DNA of 51,197 nt. Source: Deltaproteobacteria bacterium HGW-Deltaproteobacteria-22. GTDB taxonomy: Bacteria > Myxococcota_A > Polyangia > HGW-17. The notes under the pieces were generated by a model, which saw nothing but the letters and a program-made list of their open reading frames with translations, did no database searches and was not told the DNA's origin. The DNA lies in NCBI GenBank assembly GCA_002841825.1, contig PHAZ01000016.1, positions 1-51,197 of the forward strand. The letters run 5' to 3'. Shown here in pieces: positions 6,834 to 15,859 of the stretch. Each line of letters begins with the position of its first letter. The stretch's first letter is position 1. The position numbers and the translations under genes were made by a program.

Positions 6834-8246
6834 TCAGGTGGCGGAGGCGGTCTTGTCGGCTTTTTCGGACATCTCCGCGAAGTACTGGCGCGTCAGCGAC
6901 AGCACCTTGGGCGCGAGCATACACAGGGCGAGCAGGTTCGGCAAGGCCATGAACGTGATGGCCATGTCGGCAAAACCCCACACGAGCTTCATCGACTGCA
7001 CCGCGCCCACGAAGATGACGATGGAAAACACGATGCGGTAGATCAGCACCGCACGGGGGGAGTCGATCAGGAAGGTCACCGCCCGGTCCCCGTAATAGGA
7101 CCAGGAGATCGCCGTGGAGAGGGCGAACAGGACCGTGGAGATCGCGACCACCTGCTGGCCGAACCAGGCCATGCCGATGGGGGCCAGGCCCGACTCGAAC
7201 GAACGCGTGGTCAGCACCGCGCCGTCGAACTGGGGCGCCAGTCCCGTGGCGTCGGGCGCGTGGAGGCCACCCACGACGATGACCAGGGAGGTGAGCGTGC
7301 AGATCAGCACGGTGTCGATGAAGGGCTCGAGCATGGAGACCAGACCCTCGCGCACGGCGTACGGGGTCTTGGCCGCCGCGTGGGCGATGGGGGCGCTGCC
7401 CTGCCCGGCCTCGTTGGAGTACAGGCCGCGCTTGATGCCCCAGATCATCGCGGCGATGAAGCCACCCTTGAGGGCGGCCTCGCCGGTGAAGGCGTCGCGG
7501 ATGATCAGGGCGAACGCGGAGCCGACCTTGTCGTAATTGACCAGCAGGACCAGCAGACCGCCCAGGATGTAAAACGCGGCCATGAACGGCACCAGTTTGG
7601 ACGCCACCGAGCCGATGCGGCGGATGCCGCCGACGATGACCAGGAACACCAGCACGGCGATCACCAGCCCCGAGAGCCATGTGGGGACCGAGTAGGCGCC
7701 ATGGAGCGCCTGGGCCATGGAGTTGGACTGGGGCATGTTGCCGGTGCCGAAGGAGCAGATCACGGTGCCCACCGCGAAGAGGACGGCCAGCACGCCCGCG
7801 AAGCGGCCCAGTTTGCCGGTGAGCCCCTTCTTGATGTAGTACATCGGTCCGCCCGCGACCATGCCCTGGGAGTCCGTCTCGCGGTAATGCAGCGCCAGGG
7901 TGCACTCGGCGTACTTCAGCGCCATGCCCAGGAACCCCGTCATCCAGATCCAGAACGCCGCGCCGGGTCCGCCCCAGGCGATGGCGGTGGCGACGCCGGC
8001 GATGTTGCCGATGCCGACGGTGGCCGAGAGCGCCGCCGAAAGCGCCTGGAAGTGGGTGATGTCGCCGGGATTCTCGTCCTTGTGGAACTGTCCCGACACG
8101 ATCCGCAGGGACAGTCCGAACTTGCGGAACTGGATGGCCTTCAGCAGGATGGTGAACATCAGGCCCACCGGAATCAGCAGGGCCAGCAGGACCATCGGAC
8201 CGACAGTGTCGTTGTAATAGTTGATGAAGTTCTCGAAGGCTTGCAT
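6834..8246 (-). CDS. Sodium:alanine (amino acid) symporter, AGCS family
   Basis: Inner-membrane transporter of 470 residues that most likely imports alanine or glycine with Na+. The sequence is hydrophobic throughout with about ten to eleven transmembrane segments. Family landmarks are ALSATVGIGNIAGVATAIAWGGPGAAFWIW and the following GFLGMALKYAE (the AGCS signature), MYYIKKGL, and MIWGIKRGLYSNEAGQGSAPIAHAAA. The last contains the conserved NEAGxGSAPIAHA. Substrate identity cannot be settled from the sequence. It lies between cutA (19 bp upstream) and tkt (30 bp downstream) on the same strand. Confidence 0.94.
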   Translation of the reverse strand: MQAFENFINYYNDTVGPMVLLALLIPVGLMFTILLKAIQFRKFGLSLRIVSGQFHKDENPGDITHFQALSAALSATVGIGNIAGVATAIAWGGPGAAFWIWMTGFLGMALKYAECTLALHYRETDSQGMVAGGPMYYIKKGLTGKLGRFAGVLAVLFAVGTVICSFGTGNMPQSNSMAQALHGAYSVPTWLSGLVIAVLVFLVIVGGIRRIGSVASKLVPFMAAFYILGGLLVLLVNYDKVGSAFALIIRDAFTGEAALKGGFIAAMIWGIKRGLYSNEAGQGSAPIAHAAAKTPYAVREGLVSMLEPFIDTVLICTLTSLVIVVGGLHAPDATGLAPQFDGAVLTTRSFESGLAPIGMAWFGQQVVAISTVLFALSTAISWSYYGDRAVTFLIDSPRAVLIYRIVFSIVIFVGAVQSMKLVWGFADMAITFMALPNLLALCMLAPKVLSLTRQYFAEMSEKADKTASAT

Positions 8247-8265
8247 TTCCGCTCCGATCTCAATC

Positions 8266-8589
8266 TCAGGACACGGTGGTCTCGACCCAGGCCAGGAAGT
8301 CCGCGTTGCCCCACACGACCGGCAAGGCGATGATCTCGGGCACCTCGTAGGGATGGACCGGACGGACGGCCTGCTCGATCTGCGGCAGGAGGTGGCGTCC
8401 GGTCTTGATCACGCACAGGCACTCCGCCGCGCTCTGGAAGGCGCCCTGCCAGAAGAACTGCGACTGCACCGCAGGCACGATGTTGACGCAGGCGCAGAGC
8501 CGCAGCGCCAGCAGGCGGTCGGCCACGGCCTCGGCGGTCACAATATCGGGTGTCGTCATCAGCACCACGACGGGTTCGAAGGTCATCAT
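8266..8589 (-). CDS. cutA: Divalent-cation tolerance protein CutA
   Basis: CutA proteins are small trimeric ferredoxin-like-fold proteins linked to divalent metal tolerance; their exact role is unsettled. The 107 residues match family length and show the core: VVVLMTTPD at the start, LLALRLCACVNIVPAVQSQFFWQG (ACVNI..V.S.F.W.G signature) at about 27-50, CLCVIKT, and VHPYEVPEIIALPV at the end, followed by a short WVETTVS tail. The first of two adjacent ATGs (8589) is preceded by CTGGAGG at 8 bp; the second would shorten the protein by one residue. It appears to be the first gene of the minus-strand series running to rnhA. Confidence 0.93.
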   Translation of the reverse strand: MMTFEPVVVLMTTPDIVTAEAVADRLLALRLCACVNIVPAVQSQFFWQGAFQSAAECLCVIKTGRHLLPQIEQAVRPVHPYEVPEIIALPVVWGNADFLAWVETTVS

Positions 8590-8621
8590 GGAAGGGGCCT
8601 CCAGAAAAAAAGTTCGCGCGC

Positions 8622-8651
8622 ATTATGCCCCAAGTGGGTCTGTCGAATCAA
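8622..8651 (-). promoter_or_regulatory. Predicted sigma-70 promoter of the cutA series
   Basis: On the minus strand TTGATT (8651-8646) and CATAAT (8627-8622) are separated by 18 bp and lie about 33 bp upstream of the cutA ATG. It would drive cutA and perhaps the genes downstream. It sits back to back with the tRNA promoter at 8667-8694. Found by eye; match is moderate. Confidence 0.5.
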
Positions 8652-8666
8652 CCCGGCATTTTCCGA

Positions 8667-8694
8667 TTGACAATGCTTCGAAACACCATTAGAT
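8667..8694 (+). promoter_or_regulatory. Predicted sigma-70 promoter of tRNA-Leu
   Basis: A consensus TTGACA (8667-8672) and TTAGAT (8689-8694) with a 16-bp spacer lie 36 bp upstream of the tRNA-Leu gene, a sensible distance for a stable RNA promoter with a short 5' leader. Found by eye. Confidence 0.6.
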
Positions 8695-8730
8695 CAGGGT
8701 CGCCCCCGGTTCCCTGTGAAACGAGGGTCT

Positions 8731-8813
8731 GCGAGGATGGCGGAATTGGTAGACGCGCTAGCTTGAGGTGCTAGTGGACGTTGTCTGTAGGGGTTCGAGT
8801 CCCCTTCCTCGCA
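8731..8813 (+). tRNA. tRNA-Leu (anticodon GAG)
   Basis: Class II tRNA with full cloverleaf. The acceptor stem GCGAGGA pairs with TCCTCGC (8806-8812), followed by discriminator A. The anticodon stem CTAGC/GCTAG encloses the loop TTGAGGT, giving anticodon GAG, which reads CUC and CUU leucine codons. A long variable arm (roughly TGGACGTTGTCTGTA) and the T arm GGGGTTCGAGTCCCC follow. The 3' CCA is not encoded (ACTA is seen), so it must be added by nucleotidyltransferase. It stands alone, convergent with uvrC. Confidence 0.96.
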
Positions 8814-8894
8814 CTACCAGAAGAGACAACTGAAAAGACGAAATGGATCGGAAACGATGGACGCGTGTGCGTGGGGCCGCCGCTTTTCTCTCTG

Positions 8895-10781
8895 CTACGC
8901 GTTCAGGAACGCCAGGATCTTCTGCGCCAGGTCGAGGCTGAAATGCCCGGCTTTGGCGATCTCGGCGGGATCGGCGGTGCGGATGCGCTCGACGCTGCCG
9001 AAGGCCGTCAGCAGGGTGGTGACGCGCTTGGGTCCGAGGCCCGGGACCTCGGAGAGCCTGGAGGAGAACGTCTTCTCCTGGCGCCTGGTGCGGGCCCGGT
9101 TGGCGAACCGGTGGGCCTCGTCGCGCAGCCGCACCAGGATGAACATCTCACGGGACCCCGGCAGGATCGGCAGTGGTTCCTTCACGCCGGGGAGGAACAC
9201 GCGCTCGGGCGGTCCGTCGGACCCGTGCTGCTTGGCCAGCGAGATCACCTTCACCCCGGACAGGTCCAGACCGTTCTTCTCCCCGGACCCGATCTGGCTT
9301 TGAAGATCGGACCCGATCTGGCTTTGAAGATCGGACAGGATCTGGGTGATCGCGCGCAACTGGCCGCGCCCGCCGTCGATGACCATCAGGTCCGGCAGCT
9401 CCCAGTTCTTCTCGGCGACGTGCTCGAGCCGCCGGGCCATGACCTCGCGCAGGGCCCCGTAGTCATCTCCGGGGGCCACGTCGCGCACGTGGAACTGACG
9501 ATAAAGCCTGGGCGCGGGCCGGCCGTCGATGAAGACGACCATGGAGGCCGATGTGTCCTTCCCCTGCGAGTGCGAGATGTCGTAGCACTCGATGCGTTTG
9601 GGCACGCCCGGCAGATGCAACCGGGTCGACAGGCGGGCCAGATCGGCCTCCACCTCCAGCTCGTTGTGCAGCGTCAGGCGGTGCTGCGCGTTGACCTCGG
9701 CCAGCCGCAGCAGGCGCACGTGGGCCTCGTCCACCACGGTGGTGACAACCTCGACCGGTGCCCCGGCGGCCTCCCCGAGCCAGGCGGCCAGATCCGCGGC
9801 TGCCTCAGGGGCGAACGGCAGCAGCAGGCGCCCAGGCGTCTCGGTGCGGGACGCATAGTGCTGAAACAGGAACGTCGACAGGATCTCCGCGTCATAGAGC
9901 TCCTCGGGCACCTCGACGACCATCTGGCGGTGCACCCCGAGCTGGCCCTGCCGGATCTCCAGCACCACCAGCGACAGATGCGGCCCCTCGCGCACGAACC
10001 CGACGGCGTCGGTGGGCACGAAGTCCGACGTGATCACCTGCTGCGGCTGGGCACACTTCTCCAGCGCGAACAGCAGGTCCCGCAGTTGGGCCGCCTTCTC
10101 GAACTCCAGGTCAGCGGAGGCCTGCTTCATCTCGCGACGCACATCCCGCATCAGACGCTCGAAGCGCCCCTCGAGGTACAGCATCGCCTTCTCGACCCGG
10201 CGCCGGTAGGCCGCAGCGTCCACGTTGCGGCTGCAGGGCGCCTCGCAGCGGCCCATATGGTACTGCAGGCACGGCTTCCTACGCGTGGCGAACACCGCGT
10301 CGGAGCAGGTGCGGAAGCGGAAATACCTGCCGATGAAGGACAGGAAGAAGTGCACCGCCGAAGCTGCGTGGTACGGACCGAAGTACCGGGCGCCATCCTC
10401 CTGCGGCAGACCGCGTGCGGTCTCGAACCGCGGCCACGGGTGCGCCGCCTGGACGCGGATCATCAGGTAGCTGCGATCGTCCCGGAGCCTCACGTTGTAG
10501 CGCGGCTTCAGTTCCTTGATGAGGGTGTTCTCCAGCAGCAGCGCCTCGCGCTCGCTCTGGGTGACCCAGATCTCCAGATCGGCCATCTCCGAGGGCAGCC
10601 GGGACACGAAGGACCGTGTGTCCCCGGAGGCCCGGAAGTAGGAGTTCACGCGGGAGAACAGATCCAGCGCCTTGCCGACGTAGAGCACCTGGCCCGCTGC
10701 GTTGCGCATGACGTACACGCCCGGGGAGTGCGGCAGGCTTGAAAGGAACGGTTCGCGGAAGGCGGGATCGCGGAGATCCAT
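8895..10781 (-). CDS. uvrC: Excinuclease ABC subunit C
   Basis: UvrC makes both incisions in nucleotide excision repair after recruitment by UvrB. The 628-residue protein carries all domains. The N-terminal GIY-YIG nuclease has SPGVYVMRNAAGQVLYVGKA with SRVNSYFR. Next come the Cys-rich CLQYHMGRCEAPC, and the UVR/UvrB-binding motif near residue 210 (ADLEFEKAAQLRDLL). The RNase H-like C-terminal nuclease shows IECYDISHSQG and LMVIDGGRGQL, and the tandem helix-hairpin-helix ends the protein (EVPGLGPKRVTTLL, then AEIAKAGHFS). Just after VIDGGRGQL a 24-bp tandem duplication adds an SDLQSQIG repeat. It starts only 6 bp after the stop of the upstream secreted protein gene, so it probably rides on that transcript. 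Confidence 0.97.
   Translation of the reverse strand: MDLRDPAFREPFLSSLPHSPGVYVMRNAAGQVLYVGKALDLFSRVNSYFRASGDTRSFVSRLPSEMADLEIWVTQSEREALLLENTLIKELKPRYNVRLRDDRSYLMIRVQAAHPWPRFETARGLPQEDGARYFGPYHAASAVHFFLSFIGRYFRFRTCSDAVFATRRKPCLQYHMGRCEAPCSRNVDAAAYRRRVEKAMLYLEGRFERLMRDVRREMKQASADLEFEKAAQLRDLLFALEKCAQPQQVITSDFVPTDAVGFVREGPHLSLVVLEIRQGQLGVHRQMVVEVPEELYDAEILSTFLFQHYASRTETPGRLLLPFAPEAAADLAAWLGEAAGAPVEVVTTVVDEAHVRLLRLAEVNAQHRLTLHNELEVEADLARLSTRLHLPGVPKRIECYDISHSQGKDTSASMVVFIDGRPAPRLYRQFHVRDVAPGDDYGALREVMARRLEHVAEKNWELPDLMVIDGGRGQLRAITQILSDLQSQIGSDLQSQIGSGEKNGLDLSGVKVISLAKQHGSDGPPERVFLPGVKEPLPILPGSREMFILVRLRDEAHRFANRARTRRQEKTFSSRLSEVPGLGPKRVTTLLTAFGSVERIRTADPAEIAKAGHFSLDLAQKILAFLNA
9284..9331. repeat. 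24-bp tandem duplication inside uvrC
   Basis: Two perfect head-to-tail copies of a 24-bp unit (9284-9307 and 9308-9331), with a third degenerate start after them. The duplication keeps frame and duplicates eight residues (SDLQSQIG) in UvrC between the VIDGG strand and the downstream helix. It reads as a recent slippage event. Confidence 0.85.
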
Positions 10782-10787
10782 ATTAAT

Positions 10788-12890
10788 TTAGTAGGTGAAT
10801 TCCTGGCTCATCACGTGGACGTTGCCGGACTCATCCGCGACACGGATCTGGAGCAGGTGGACGCCCTTTTCGAGCGTGGTGGGCAGGGTCAACTGGAACT
10901 TCTCCGACAGGGTGTCGAGGATGCGGTCCACGGGGAGCACGGGCTTCCAGGAATCATCGTCGATGCGCACCTGCACTCCGATGAGGCGCGAGGCCGCGTC
11001 GGCGGCCGTGAAGGAGACCGCCAGGCCCTTGATCAGCAGTTGGCTGATCCGCGGCGAGGTGTTGTCCACCAGAAACGGCTTGGAGATCATCTCCGAGGTC
11101 AGTTCGCTGCCGGGGGAATTCGCCGGGGCGTCGCTGGCCACCACGCGGACCTCGTACAGTCCGTCGGCGAACGCGAGGGCCTTCCAGGTGAAGGTCGCCG
11201 TCGTCAGCGGGGCGCGGGGCGTGAGCGGGCGCCAGCTCTTCTCGCCGACCTTGCGCACGAAGAGGCGGTACTCCAGCGCATCGCCGTCGTTGTTCACCAC
11301 CTGCCAGGCGATGGTCAGATCGCCCGAGCGCACCGGCACGGTCTCCGGGATGACCGGATCGGTGTAGGGGCCGGGACCGCCGCGGGAGGCGCCGACGCGG
11401 ATGGCGGCCAGCTTGGGAGCCAGGTTCAGCGGGGAGTAGAACACGCGGATCTTCTCCAATTTGGTGGCCGATCCGTTGTTCCAGGTCACCCGGAACTGCA
11501 AGAACCGCGCGGGTTCGGAGCCGACCCGGTAGCCGTAACCGCCGTCGGGCGCGCGGGTGCCGCCGGTGATCACCTTCCAGGGGCTCCAGAGCTTGTCGTC
11601 GGGCTCCTCGGTGGTGCCCGAGCGCGTCTCGACCTTCACGGCGGTGTCGGTGGCGTACAACTGGAACACGCCGAACGAGGACGGAACGCCGGCGTCCATC
11701 GCGACGCTGGTGTAGGTGACCTCCTTGCCACGGTCGCGGGAGAGGGCGTAGGCGGCGGCGCCGTCACCGGCGACCACGAAGCCCTCCTTCTCGTTCTTCA
11801 GGAGGAAGCCCAGCACCTGGCGCTCCTCGACCTCGACGACGATGGCGGCCGAGAAGGTCTTCGTCTCCACGCTGTAGATTCGGCCGGAGTGGCCGTCGGA
11901 CCCGTACACGCGATCACCCTCCAACTGGAGCTGGGTGAAGTAACCGCGGGCGATGTCGAGGACCTTCTCCATCTCGCCGCGGACGCCGAGCATGTAGATC
12001 GAGCCGGTGCCCGAAACCACCTGGTGCGCGGGCAGGTTCTTGCGCTCCATGGCGGTGATGGGCGCCTTGGGGACTTTGGTCTCGCTCTCGGGCTTCAGTT
12101 CCGTGGTCGGAGAAGACGCGGTGCTGCGGGACTGCAGTTGGTTGACCGCCACGTACACGGTCTCGCCGTGCACGACCAGGTCGCGGATCTCGTTGCCGGA
12201 GAAATCGTAGAGCAGCCGGGCGGCCGGGGCCCCGGTCGCTTCGGGCAGCAGGTACACGCGGGCCTCCGGGGAGGTTCCGACGATCAGGCCCTTTTTCGGC
12301 ACGAACTGCATGGCCATGATGTGCTTTTCTTCAACGCTCCACCACGCAGTGGCCTTCTTTGTGGCCATGTCTATTTTATAGACGGCCGCCTTCGGGCCGG
12401 TGCCCGCGTACACGGTGTTGCCCACCACGACCAGGTTCCACACGTGCTCGACGGGCAGCTTCACGAAGAGCTCGAACTTGCCGTCGGGCTTCACGCGGTA
12501 GATGTTGCCCTTGGGCAGCGTGGCCACCAGGGCGTCCCCGCCCGTCAGTTCGACGATCCGGGTGACCATGATGTCGTCCGGGAACATGCACAGCGGCTTG
12601 AGCTTCTCCTGCTCGACGGTCCACAGGCCGGCCGCGTCCGCGCCGCCGACCAGGATCTTCCCGCTCTTGAACTGCGTGACCGTGGAGAACAGGCCCGGCA
12701 GCTTCTCCTTGGTCTCGATCTTGGTCGCGCGCAGGCCAGGCTGCAGACCGCCGCCGGACAGGATCAGCGCACCCTGGGACTTGCCGCTGGAGAAACTGTT
12801 GTGGTTCTCCAGTTCCCAGAACTTCGTGGGCGCGGCCGCGGCCGGAGCCGCCAACAGCGCGATCATGACAAAAAGAAGGTATTTTTTCAT
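10788..12890 (-). CDS. Secreted beta-propeller / FN3-like protein of unknown function
   Basis: A 700-residue exported protein. The start ATG at 12890 overlaps the stop of the upstream gene (TAATG) and has AGAGGCGG upstream; it begins a signal peptide MKKYLLFVMIALLAAPAAAA. Residues about 30-400 consist of repeated four-stranded blade-like segments (GKILVGGADAAGLWTVE, GDALVATLPKGNIYRVKPDG, NTVYAGTGPKAAVYKID, GLIVGTSPEARVYLLPE), typical of a sensor- or YVTN-like propeller. The C-terminal half has Ig/fibronectin-like strands (LTIAWQVVNNDGDALEYRLFVRKVG, GLYEVRVVASDAPANSPGSEL), then LLQIRVADESGNVH. Similar to the propeller plus Y_Y_Y layout of two-component regulator propellers but without kinase. 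It follows the S55 protein gene and precedes uvrC; a joint envelope function with the two upstream genes is inferred. Confidence 0.75.
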   Translation of the reverse strand: MKKYLLFVMIALLAAPAAAAPTKFWELENHNSFSSGKSQGALILSGGGLQPGLRATKIETKEKLPGLFSTVTQFKSGKILVGGADAAGLWTVEQEKLKPLCMFPDDIMVTRIVELTGGDALVATLPKGNIYRVKPDGKFELFVKLPVEHVWNLVVVGNTVYAGTGPKAAVYKIDMATKKATAWWSVEEKHIMAMQFVPKKGLIVGTSPEARVYLLPEATGAPAARLLYDFSGNEIRDLVVHGETVYVAVNQLQSRSTASSPTTELKPESETKVPKAPITAMERKNLPAHQVVSGTGSIYMLGVRGEMEKVLDIARGYFTQLQLEGDRVYGSDGHSGRIYSVETKTFSAAIVVEVEERQVLGFLLKNEKEGFVVAGDGAAAYALSRDRGKEVTYTSVAMDAGVPSSFGVFQLYATDTAVKVETRSGTTEEPDDKLWSPWKVITGGTRAPDGGYGYRVGSEPARFLQFRVTWNNGSATKLEKIRVFYSPLNLAPKLAAIRVGASRGGPGPYTDPVIPETVPVRSGDLTIAWQVVNNDGDALEYRLFVRKVGEKSWRPLTPRAPLTTATFTWKALAFADGLYEVRVVASDAPANSPGSELTSEMISKPFLVDNTSPRISQLLIKGLAVSFTAADAASRLIGVQVRIDDDSWKPVLPVDRILDTLSEKFQLTLPTTLEKGVHLLQIRVADESGNVHVMSQEFTY

Positions 12891-14662
12891 TATTCCGCCT
12901 CTTCTACCGTGGATTTCACGATCAGGTTGCATTTGGCTCCCCCGGACAGGAGTTCGGGGAATCGGATCATCGTACGGAACAGGGTCTGGTCAACCTTGGT
13001 GTACTGACTGATGCCGCGACGGACCAGGCTGTCCAGCACCGACAACGGCACGTCGGAGACAAGCACGCCCTCCATGTCCAACTGCGGGGCGGGGGTGTGC
13101 ACCGACAGCACCAGGGTGTGGGCGTCCATCGACTTCTGGATGTAGTCCAGCAGGCCGGGCAGATCCTTGGGCTCTGCGGCGTCGATGGGGGTGTCGCGAC
13201 CGGCGGTGACCTCGAGGGTCACGCGCGTTCCGGCGAACTCCTTGGGGAGCTTCATGGTGACCTGCTTGCGGATCTCCGGACCCATCTGAGGTTTGAGGGT
13301 CAACTGGACGGAGAACTCGCGATCGGTCAGCACCACCGGAGAGGCCACGTCGACCTTCTTGATCTGGTACTGGTTGAGCCCGGTGGTCACATGCACCTTC
13401 ACGTTGACCCGGGACAGGGCCAGGCGGGTGAACGGATTGTTGAGCAGCAACTGGAGCGCGATCTCGCCGCGGGAGGTGTTGCCCCAGTTGCCCCAGGCGC
13501 TCGGGAAGCTCAGGTTCAGGCCCTGCGTGGAGGAAAAACTATCGGAGAACCGGATCGGGGCAATGCCCTCCATCTGGAACTCGTGATCCACCGTGAAGGT
13601 CAGGTCCGTGGCGTTCTGCGCCAGGCGGTTCATGGCCACGCGCACCAGGCTCGCGGAGAGGTTGGCCGACAGCAGGCGGTGGCGGGCGACCTTGAAGTTG
13701 TAGGTCTTGCTCTTCTCGCCGGGGGCGACCACGGAGACGGTCACGGGAAGGAAGCCCGGCTCGGCGGCCTGGTCGAGCACGACGGTGGCCTGCTCATCCT
13801 TGATCAGCGAGCCCTTCGGTGAGGTGAACGTGCCCAGTTTCATCGAGTTGGAGGCGCGCGCGATGACCGTGTGGATCGTCGCGTGGCCGGCCGGCAGGCG
13901 CATCTCGCCCATGCTCAGGAACGGGTGGGAGAAGACCGCCACGCGGTCGCCCTCGACGTAGGTCACCGTGCCGATGGCCGCCACGTTGATGTCGCCGGAG
14001 ACGAGCCAGATCGCGACCGGTCCGCCGGGCTGGTACTTGCGGGCGACGCCGTCGTCGGTGCCTGCGCCCGAGGGAGCGGCCGGGCCCAGATGGGACAGCA
14101 GCGGGAACAACTCGGCGAACTGCGCCGAGGACACGCCCGACACCGCCAGGGAGACGCCCAGCGGCCGGATCATGCTCTCGCCCTGGGACCGGATCAGCGG
14201 GTTGTTCGCCGCAACGATGGAGTTGCGCACGCGCTGGGTCCAGGCATCGGCAGACTGGGTGACCGGGCGTCCCCAGACATCGAGGTTCTGCACCGGACGC
14301 CTCGTGGTGTTCACGATGTCCTCGGCCGGCGTCAGCATCGCGATGGGGTCCTTGGCGAAGGCATAGCCGTAGCCCAGCCCGCCGGCGAACTTGCCGTTGA
14401 TGTAGATCGGGCTGCCGCTCATGCCGGCGATGACCCCGGCGTGCTCCAGGATCGGATGGGAGCAGCGCACCAGGATCAGATCCTGATCCAGCATCGCGCG
14501 CTTCATCACGGAGATGACCTCGACGTCGAACTTCACCGGCGTCTCGCCGGAGAAGACGGTCAGCCCGTAGCCCTTCATGCCGGGTTTGAGTTCGGACGTT
14601 TTCAATATGCCCGTGGGGGCGTTCTGCGACAGCAGCAGGGACAGGAAAAACCAGAAGGCCAT
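12890..14662 (-). CDS. Secreted SpoIVB-like (S55) peptidase-domain protein
   Basis: A 590-residue exported protein with a short signal (MAFWFFLSLLLSQNAPTG). Residues 26-117 match the S55/SpoIVB peptidase region: LKPGMKGYGLTVFSGETPVKF, DVEVISV, DLILVRCSHPILEHAGVIAGMSGSPIYING and then AFAKDPIAMLTPAEDIV. The GMSGSP motif (80-85) holds the serine nucleophile of the family; TIHTV further on lies where other conserved polar residues are expected, so activity is plausible but not proven. The C-terminal half is strand-rich and possibly a substrate or ligand domain. In Firmicutes SpoIVB cleaves signalling proteins; in deltaproteobacteria the homologues are uncharacterised. It is sandwiched between two secreted propeller proteins (18 bp after the upstream gene, TAATG overlap with the next), arguing for a common complex. 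Confidence 0.82.
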   Translation of the reverse strand: MAFWFFLSLLLSQNAPTGILKTSELKPGMKGYGLTVFSGETPVKFDVEVISVMKRAMLDQDLILVRCSHPILEHAGVIAGMSGSPIYINGKFAGGLGYGYAFAKDPIAMLTPAEDIVNTTRRPVQNLDVWGRPVTQSADAWTQRVRNSIVAANNPLIRSQGESMIRPLGVSLAVSGVSSAQFAELFPLLSHLGPAAPSGAGTDDGVARKYQPGGPVAIWLVSGDINVAAIGTVTYVEGDRVAVFSHPFLSMGEMRLPAGHATIHTVIARASNSMKLGTFTSPKGSLIKDEQATVVLDQAAEPGFLPVTVSVVAPGEKSKTYNFKVARHRLLSANLSASLVRVAMNRLAQNATDLTFTVDHEFQMEGIAPIRFSDSFSSTQGLNLSFPSAWGNWGNTSRGEIALQLLLNNPFTRLALSRVNVKVHVTTGLNQYQIKKVDVASPVVLTDREFSVQLTLKPQMGPEIRKQVTMKLPKEFAGTRVTLEVTAGRDTPIDAAEPKDLPGLLDYIQKSMDAHTLVLSVHTPAPQLDMEGVLVSDVPLSVLDSLVRRGISQYTKVDQTLFRTMIRFPELLSGGAKCNLIVKSTVEEAE

Positions 14663-14680
14663 GGAAATCGCTCCTGTGAT

Positions 14681-15859
14681 TCAGTGCAGTTGGGACGGCG
14701 GGTAGATGAAGTAGACGCCGGCCTGGGAGACATAGGCAAGATTGCCGCCCGGCATGCGGATCAGCGTGTAGGGATTCTTGTAGTTGGCCGGATCGCGCAC
14801 GTACGGCGAGATCGGCAGCCGCACGGACCAGATCACCCGGCCGTCGGCGTTGAAGGCCACCAGCCGGTTCTGCAGCTGGAAGGTCAGGTAGTCGTTGTAC
14901 ATGCGCCCCGGGGTCAGGGGCGCGCTGCCGAGCTCGGCGAGCCACTCCATGCGGCCTGTCTCGAGGTTGAAGTACCCGAGGCGGTTGTTGTCCACAAAGC
15001 AGTACATGCCCATGCGGAACTGGTGCAGGTACAGCGTCTGCACCCGGTGGGCGAAGCGGTGGACGGCCCGGATGCGGCCGTCGGGGGCGATCACATGGGC
15101 CTCCTGGTAGCCCTTGAGGATCAGGTAGCTGGCGTCGGCCAGGAAGCCGTAGTAGCTCGTCTGGTTGCCCGGCGCGAACAGCCGGTGGGACCACACGCGC
15201 TTTCCGTCGCTCCAGCGGCGCGCCTCGATCAGGCCGTTGCCCAGCTCCAGGGTGAAGAACGGCGCGACCCCGTAATACTGGGCGTTCTTGGCGTTGGAGT
15301 CGAGGACCTGGCGCCAGGCCAGTCTGGTGCCCTGCTTCAGGTAGAACATCGCGTTGCGCGACCAGACCAGCAGGTCCCCGTTGCCCACCGAGTGGATGCC
15401 TTCGATCGATCGCGTGAAGGGCAGCGCCACCGTGCGGATCAAGCGGCCCGTGGGCGCATACGTCACGACCTTGTTGCCGCGCAGCACGACCATGGTGCCG
15501 TCGGGATTGAGCCCGATCTGGGAGGCGTCGGCGGGCAGAAAGAGATGGGTGTTATATAAATATTTACTATCCAGCAGGGGCCGCACCCGCCAACCGCTGC
15601 CTCGGGGCGTGTTCTTCCACTCGGAGAAGTATATGTTGCCGTCGTCGGCGTTCCAGTGGTTAGACGAGTCCAGGAACGCCTGCACGTTGACATGCCCCTC
15701 GGCGCGCACCAACCTGGCCTGTGGCGCCATGGCCATGATCGCGGCCAGCTCGGCCGCCGAGGTCGTCTGCGGCGGCTGCAGACGGAGCTGGAGACGCTCC
15801 ATCTGTGGATCGGCATTGAAGACCAGGGTGGCAATAAATAGTGAAAAAAGAGTTCCCAT
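14681..15859 (-). CDS. Secreted PQQ-like beta-propeller protein
   Basis: A 392-residue protein with a short N-terminal hydrophobic segment (MGTLFSLFIATLVFNA) that looks like a signal peptide. The rest is built of repeating blades: GTMVVLRGNKVVTYAPTGRL, GDLLVWSRNAMFYLKQGTRL, GNGLIEARRWSDGKRVWSHRL, ASYLILKGYQEAHVIAPDG, NRLGYFNLETGRMEWLAELG, NRLVAFNADGRVIWSVRL and GNLAYVSQAGVYFIYP. These are typical of PQQ-like or WD-like propellers that lack the catalytic residues of dehydrogenases. It is the first gene of the minus-strand run that continues with the S55 protein, the second propeller and uvrC. Function unknown; binding or scaffolding at the envelope is inferred. Confidence 0.75.
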   Translation of the reverse strand: MGTLFSLFIATLVFNADPQMERLQLRLQPPQTTSAAELAAIMAMAPQARLVRAEGHVNVQAFLDSSNHWNADDGNIYFSEWKNTPRGSGWRVRPLLDSKYLYNTHLFLPADASQIGLNPDGTMVVLRGNKVVTYAPTGRLIRTVALPFTRSIEGIHSVGNGDLLVWSRNAMFYLKQGTRLAWRQVLDSNAKNAQYYGVAPFFTLELGNGLIEARRWSDGKRVWSHRLFAPGNQTSYYGFLADASYLILKGYQEAHVIAPDGRIRAVHRFAHRVQTLYLHQFRMGMYCFVDNNRLGYFNLETGRMEWLAELGSAPLTPGRMYNDYLTFQLQNRLVAFNADGRVIWSVRLPISPYVRDPANYKNPYTLIRMPGGNLAYVSQAGVYFIYPPSQLH

